Part shown: positions 6,676 through 7,082 of the stretch, piece by piece
Numbering within the stretch: the stretch's first letter is position 1
Layout of the letters: every line of letters starts with the position of its first letter
Assembly (NCBI GenBank): GCA_029261375.1
Contig: JAJDBL010000382.1
Span: forward strand, 1 to 7,082
Length of the DNA: 7,082 bases
Reading direction: 5' to 3'
Source of the DNA: Nitrospirales bacterium
Lineage (GTDB): Bacteria; Nitrospirota; Nitrospiria; Nitrospirales; UBA2166
Position numbers and translations under genes: made by a program
Notes under the pieces: generated by a model
The model's input: the letters and a program-made list of their open reading frames with translations, nothing else
What the model was told of the DNA's origin: nothing
Database searches by the model: none

Positions 6676-6795
6676 ACTAGAAGGCTTCATCTCCGATTAA
6701 AGAATCTATTCTTCTCATCCGGTTGTCGCAGGTTTGTTTCCTGTCCGACACGCCACTATACATTCAATAACCTTCTTCGGTTTCGATCCACCGCG

Positions 6796-6824
6796 TTGAC
6801 ATCTGTCGCGTGACACACGACAAT
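6796..6824 (+). promoter_or_regulatory. Candidate sigma-70 promoter for higB
   Basis: A perfect -35 box TTGACA (6796-6801), a 17-base spacer and GACAAT (6819-6824, four of six -10 bases) precede the toxin gene. The expected transcription start, seven bases past the -10 box, is at about 6831, which is the GTG start codon itself. That fits the lack of any Shine-Dalgarno sequence and suggests a leaderless message. Confidence 0.5.
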
Positions 6825-6828
6825 TGTC
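6819..6828. promoter_or_regulatory. Candidate operator palindrome over the higB -10 box
   Basis: GACAATTGTC is a perfect ten-base palindrome covering the whole -10 box and ending two bases before the toxin start codon. HigA-type antitoxins are helix-turn-helix proteins that repress their own higBA promoter by binding palindromes of this kind. The role is inferred, because the antitoxin gene is outside the window. Confidence 0.4.
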
Positions 6829-6830
6829 TC

Positions 6831-7082
6831 GTGATCAGACGGTTCAAGCACAAAGGGCTCAAGGCCCTTTATGAGGGACGGTCCTCTCCAAAAATCAGAC
6901 CGGGCCATATTTCAAAACTTACCAGAATTCTTTCAGCGCTTGATGAAGCAACTCAACCCAATGAAATGAACGTTCCAGCATTTCGATTGCATGCGCTGAA
7001 AGGTATCCTCAAAGGATATTATGCTGTCGCGGTATTGGGCAATTGGAGGGTGACCTTTAGATTTGAGAGAGGCAATGCGGTA
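6831..7082 (+). CDS. higB: HigB toxin (RelE/ParE superfamily mRNA interferase), cut by right edge
   Basis: 84 codons are visible and no stop is reached; the family is usually about 92 residues, so only the last few are missing. The opening MIRRFKHKGLKALYE matches the HigB start 'MIksFkHKGLk.LfE'. FRLHALKG (51-58) and GNWRVTFRF (70-78) match the family core. His54, Lys57 and Arg73 fall at the positions of residues I recall as active-site residues of Proteus vulgaris HigB. HigB cuts mRNA bound in the ribosomal A site. The usual G-D-R-x-G-x-W segment reads G-I-L-K-G-Y-Y here, a divergence. GTG at 6831 is chosen because it reproduces the family N-terminus exactly. A second in-frame GTG at 6810 would add seven residues unlike the family. 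No Shine-Dalgarno is present. The antitoxin gene higA is expected just past the right edge. Confidence 0.85.
   Translation, partial: MIRRFKHKGLKALYEGRSSPKIRPGHISKLTRILSALDEATQPNEMNVPAFRLHALKGILKGYYAVAVLGNWRVTFRFERGNAV

Noticed and set aside
6700..6713. AAGAAT-CT-ATTCTT inverted repeat downstream of the transglycosylase gene
   Set aside because: The two-base loop and all-weak AT-rich stem cannot form a stable terminator hairpin.
6619..6813. 64 sense codons in frame after the lytic transglycosylase stop codon
   Set aside because: A run of this length arises by chance often enough, the sequence has no start codon context or LysM-like features, and the protein already ends naturally after a complete LysM module.
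1..7082. CRISPR array, tRNA, rRNA or insertion-sequence transposase
   Set aside because: No regularly spaced repeats, cloverleaf-like segments or transposase motifs were seen on either strand.

Overview
The window is bacterial chromosome with mixed GC content, densely packed genes on both strands, and GTG or TTG starts alongside ATG. It holds five complete protein genes and one gene cut by the right edge. A palindromic repeat at about 714-795 resembles, from memory, dispersed repeats of Nitrospira genomes. A Nitrospira-like source is therefore my best guess. No 16S or other phylogenetic marker is present, so this stays an inference.

Layout from left to right: a stand-alone LON substrate-binding domain protein (47-700, +); a convergent gap holding a palindromic repeat; a SpoU/TrmH-family rRNA 2'-O-ribose methyltransferase, RlmB-like (840-1634, -); a 119-bp divergent promoter gap; a CobW/COG0523 G3E GTPase or metallochaperone (1754-2659, +, TTG start); a second convergent gap holding a different, imperfect inverted-repeat element; a DUF2130 coiled-coil protein (2854-4143, -) whose core carries a D...ExK pattern suggestive of a PD-(D/E)XK nuclease fold; a 345-bp divergent gap; a secreted MltD-like lytic transglycosylase with about four LysM repeats (4489-6618, +); and a HigB (RelE/ParE superfamily) toxin gene starting at 6831 and running off the right edge.

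The genes alternate in orientation (+ - + - + +) and do not form an obvious operon. Their roles are quality control or an unknown role (LON), ribosome modification (RlmB), metal homeostasis (CobW), an unknown DNA or nucleic-acid function (DUF2130) and cell-wall remodelling (MltD). The right edge is probably a higBA toxin-antitoxin locus whose antitoxin lies outside the window.

I did not find a clearly new multi-gene system. The most interesting points are the compact, possibly leaderless higB promoter with a perfect palindrome over its -10 box, the nuclease-like residues in the DUF2130 protein, and two unrelated palindromic repeats, one in each convergent gene junction.
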